A stretch of DNA of 6,950 nt from an uncultured Eubacteriales bacterium (lineage in GTDB: Bacteria > Bacillota_A > Clostridia > Oscillospirales > Oscillospiraceae). The first letter of the stretch is position 1; every line of letters starts with the position of its first letter. The notes under the pieces were generated by a model, which saw only the letters and a list, made by a program, of their open reading frames with translations, did not search any database and was not told the DNA's origin. Below are positions 5,455 through 6,950 of the stretch, one piece after another. The translations under genes were made by a program, and so were the position numbers. The stretch spans positions 1 through 6,950 of the forward strand of contig CATIYU010000322.1 of NCBI GenBank assembly GCA_949739085.1, written 5' to 3'.

Positions 5455-5709
5455 AATCTTACGGACATAAGCCAGCATGCCCTTTGCGGCTTGCAGCTGC
5501 TCAATGGAGCGCCTTACCTCCGCTCTGGTGGCGGACAGCTGCTGGAGCATCTGCCGCTCGTGCTCTTGGGTGCTTCCGGCCAGGGCGCTGCTGACCCTGC
5601 CGGTCACGTCGTCCAGCTTGGTGACATAGGCGGAGAGCTGCCCGATCTGCTCGTCAATCCGCCGTTCCGCATTCGTTACCGCCATGATCAACTCCTGCAA
5701 CATCGACAT
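5452..5709 (-). CDS. Small helical protein, 85 aa, first of four after the ATPase
   Basis: No family recognised. Predicted helical hairpin: helix 1 about residues 3-45 (MSMLQELIMAVTNAERRIDE, QIGQLSAYVTKLDDVTGRVS) and helix 2 about 47-82 (QEHERQMLQQLSATRAEVRR, SIEQLQAAKGMLAYV), joined by AGST. Heptad-like leucine spacing suggests an antiparallel coiled coil or oligomer. No Cys, unlike its three neighbours. No signal peptide or WXG motif. ATG 5709 is chosen because GGGAGG (5718-5723) is 8 nt upstream; a TTG two codons earlier (5715) overlaps the ATPase stop but sits too close to the binding site. It begins 2 nt after the ATPase gene ends, so coupling to the motor gene is likely. Size and fold are comparable to ESAT-6-like partners, which is only an analogy. 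Confidence 0.8.
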   Translation of the reverse strand: MSMLQELIMAVTNAERRIDEQIGQLSAYVTKLDDVTGRVSSALAGSTQEHERQMLQQLSATRAEVRRSIEQLQAAKGMLAYVRKI

Positions 5710-5711
5710 CT

Positions 5712-6950
5712 TCAAGTCCTCCCTTCAAAGCCGCTGTCCTCCCGCAGGAAAGCGGCAAAGTTTTCAACATCCTTCCGGGTGACAGGGGCGTAGGGGATAA
5801 ACTCCATTTCCTCCGCGAACTCCACCGAGTCGCTGACCAGGGCGCGGTTGCTCTGGGCGGTCCACTTTACAAACGGCCCGGTCAGGGACTGCACGGCCCG
5901 CTCGTCGATGCGAAGGAACAGCTTGGAGTTGAAGGCGTCGCTGCTCCCGTAGCCAGCCGTCTGCGCCGTGAAGCTGGATGCCTTGACCCACCAGCCGATA
6001 AAGTGCAGCCCCCTGGACGGCCCCTTTTCCACAAACGTCTTCAAAATCGAGTCCTGTCCGGGGAAGTCCGGGGTAAAGCTCCACCGGTCCATAGCCGAGC
6101 CGAAGACATAGACGGGCGTCTCCAAATCCGCCTGCTCCAGGAGCGTTGTCAGCCGGTTCTCAAAGTCCTCCGGCCAGATGTTCTCAACGGAGCATCCCAG
6201 CATTTCCATCAGTTCACCGAAGGCGGGCCAGAACTCCGAAACGCTTTTTCTCTCGAAGTCACAGAAGAGGAACCGGGCCCGCTGCCCCTGCGCCGCCAGG
6301 GAGACGGCGATACTCTGCAAAATACCCGCCGCATGGTTGCAATCCGAGTCCGGCGTGCCGATGACGGCGATGTTTCGCCCGGGGTCGTCCGACAGCGGCA
6401 GCACAATTCGCTCGCCATCCACCGAGATCTTGTCCCCCGCAAAGGCCGCCGGGACATTCCCGCCTCTTTTCCGCAGCGCCCTCAAGCGCTCCAGGCCGCT
6501 GGAGATGGTAATCCTCCGGTCGCTCTCGAAGGCATACGGCGCCGGGAACTCCCCGCGGGCTTTTTCCCACCAGATTTCCCGCCAGGACCGCAAAACCTCC
6601 TCGTCCGCAAACGCGACCATAGTAGTCCGGTTCTGGGAAACCTCGCCATAGTCCAGGTTCACCACGGCCTCCCGGGGGTTCAGGAAAGCCGCCGCCGGGT
6701 TGTTGATTCCCAGGGTCTGCAAGGACTCGGAGACGGAGTTCTTTAGGGCGATCCGGATGGGAATCTGGCCGAAAACGCTCTCCCGGCGCTGGGACAAAAA
6801 GACACTCCCGCTGAGGGTCTGGGAGGCCAGGATGAAGTGGATGCCCGCCGCCCGGAAGAGGCGCACGGATTTTTCCAGCAGCTCCGCCGCCTTCTGTCCA
6901 GCCTGCATATCCTCCCCAAACATCATCTGAAACTCGTCGATGATGGTCAC
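5712..6950 (-). CDS. FtsK/SpoIIIE-like (EssC/EccC-type layout) ATPase, C-terminal part; 5' end outside the window
   Basis: Family members are ring ATPases that move DNA or, in EssC/EccC, export proteins. The visible 412 residues start inside an FtsK-type motor domain. Walker B is at 3-6 (IIDEF, with DEFQ instead of the commoner DEFA). An arm follows (LLEKSVRLFRAAGIHFILAS), then the ASQ sensor motif (42-44) and the region FGQIPIRIALKNSVSES. A second domain begins near 150. Its P-loop position reads GRNIAVIGTPDSDCNHA (about 191-207), with no GKS/T. Its Walker B equivalent reads PVYVFGSAMD (279-288), and GPSRGLHFIGWW (310-321) matches the FtsK sensor strand. The terminal domain is therefore an ATPase-like fold unlikely to hydrolyse ATP. 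The Walker A of the intact domain, and any membrane or FHA part, lie beyond 6950. The gene ends (TGA 5712-5714) 2 nt before the first small gene and heads the visible operon. Whether the substrate is DNA or protein cannot be told. Confidence 0.85.
   Translation of the reverse strand: MTIIDEFQMMFGEDMQAGQKAAELLEKSVRLFRAAGIHFILASQTLSGSVFLSQRRESVFGQIPIRIALKNSVSESLQTLGINNPAAAFLNPREAVVNLDYGEVSQNRTTMVAFADEEVLRSWREIWWEKARGEFPAPYAFESDRRITISSGLERLRALRKRGGNVPAAFAGDKISVDGERIVLPLSDDPGRNIAVIGTPDSDCNHAAGILQSIAVSLAAQGQRARFLFCDFERKSVSEFWPAFGELMEMLGCSVENIWPEDFENRLTTLLEQADLETPVYVFGSAMDRWSFTPDFPGQDSILKTFVEKGPSRGLHFIGWWVKASSFTAQTAGYGSSDAFNSKLFLRIDERAVQSLTGPFVKWTAQSNRALVSDSVEFAEEMEFIPYAPVTRKDVENFAAFLREDSGFEGRT

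Noticed and set aside
4639..5709. Calling the small proteins WXG100/ESAT-6 members
   Set aside because: Size and predicted hairpin fit, but no WXG motif is present between the helices in any of the four; kept only as an analogy.
5710..5715. TTG start for the 85-aa protein overlapping the ATPase stop
   Set aside because: The GGGAGG site is only 2 nt from TTG but 8 nt from ATG 5709, so ATG is preferred.
6003..6746. 247-codon plus-strand open frame
   Set aside because: It is antisense to the FtsK-like ATPase; Arg/Pro/Gln-rich sequence typical of a GC-rich shadow.
1..6950. tRNA, rRNA, CRISPR array or intact insertion sequence
   Set aside because: No regularly spaced direct repeats, cloverleaf with a CCA-type end, conserved rRNA stretch or complete transposase was seen.

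Overview
The window looks like chromosomal DNA from a moderately high-GC anaerobic Firmicute, most likely a gut Clostridium relative of the Oscillospiraceae/Ruminococcaceae type. This is inferred from the strong AGGAGG-type ribosome binding sites, the TTG/GTG-tolerant starts, the codon style and the flavour of the integrase and replication-gene remnants. The genus cannot be fixed from the sequence alone.

Left part (about 1-1762): a graveyard of a mobile element. A tyrosine recombinase remnant (minus strand) carries a frameshift and a Trp-to-stop nonsense codon, is cut off right after its HDLRH box, and has lost its N-terminus. It abuts, head to head, the 3' end of a small excisionase-like helix-turn-helix gene (plus strand). 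That gene's stop codon is immediately followed by the start of a RepA-like AAA ATPase gene. The ATPase gene is frameshifted in an A tract and broken off just after its Walker A motif, where it is joined to a multiply frameshifted 3' remnant of another accessory gene. Nothing here appears able to make a full-length protein.

Middle (1763-2015): a non-coding strip with two strong hairpins, one of which could be a bidirectional terminator separating the remnants from the operon on the other strand.

Right part (2016-6950, all minus strand): a tight operon in the order FtsK/SpoIIIE-like ATPase (C-terminal 412 residues only; the gene runs off the right edge), four small predicted helical-hairpin proteins (85, 86, 96 and 80 aa), then an 865-residue protein with a degenerate J domain followed by four tandem modules of about 200 residues rich in TPR-like helices. 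Gaps are 2, 13 and 9 nt, then a 4-nt overlap, then 25 nt. Two stop codons lie inside the next gene's Shine-Dalgarno sequence, so translation is probably coupled.

This operon is the interesting part. Its ATPase combines one canonical FtsK-type motor domain with a terminal domain whose P-loop has decayed, a layout reminiscent of type VII secretion (EssC/EccC) motors. The small proteins have the size and helical character of secretion-system partners but no WXG motif. The large protein looks like a chaperone or scaffold. I do not recognise it as a named system; a T7SS-like export or a chaperone-linked conflict/stress apparatus are hypotheses only.
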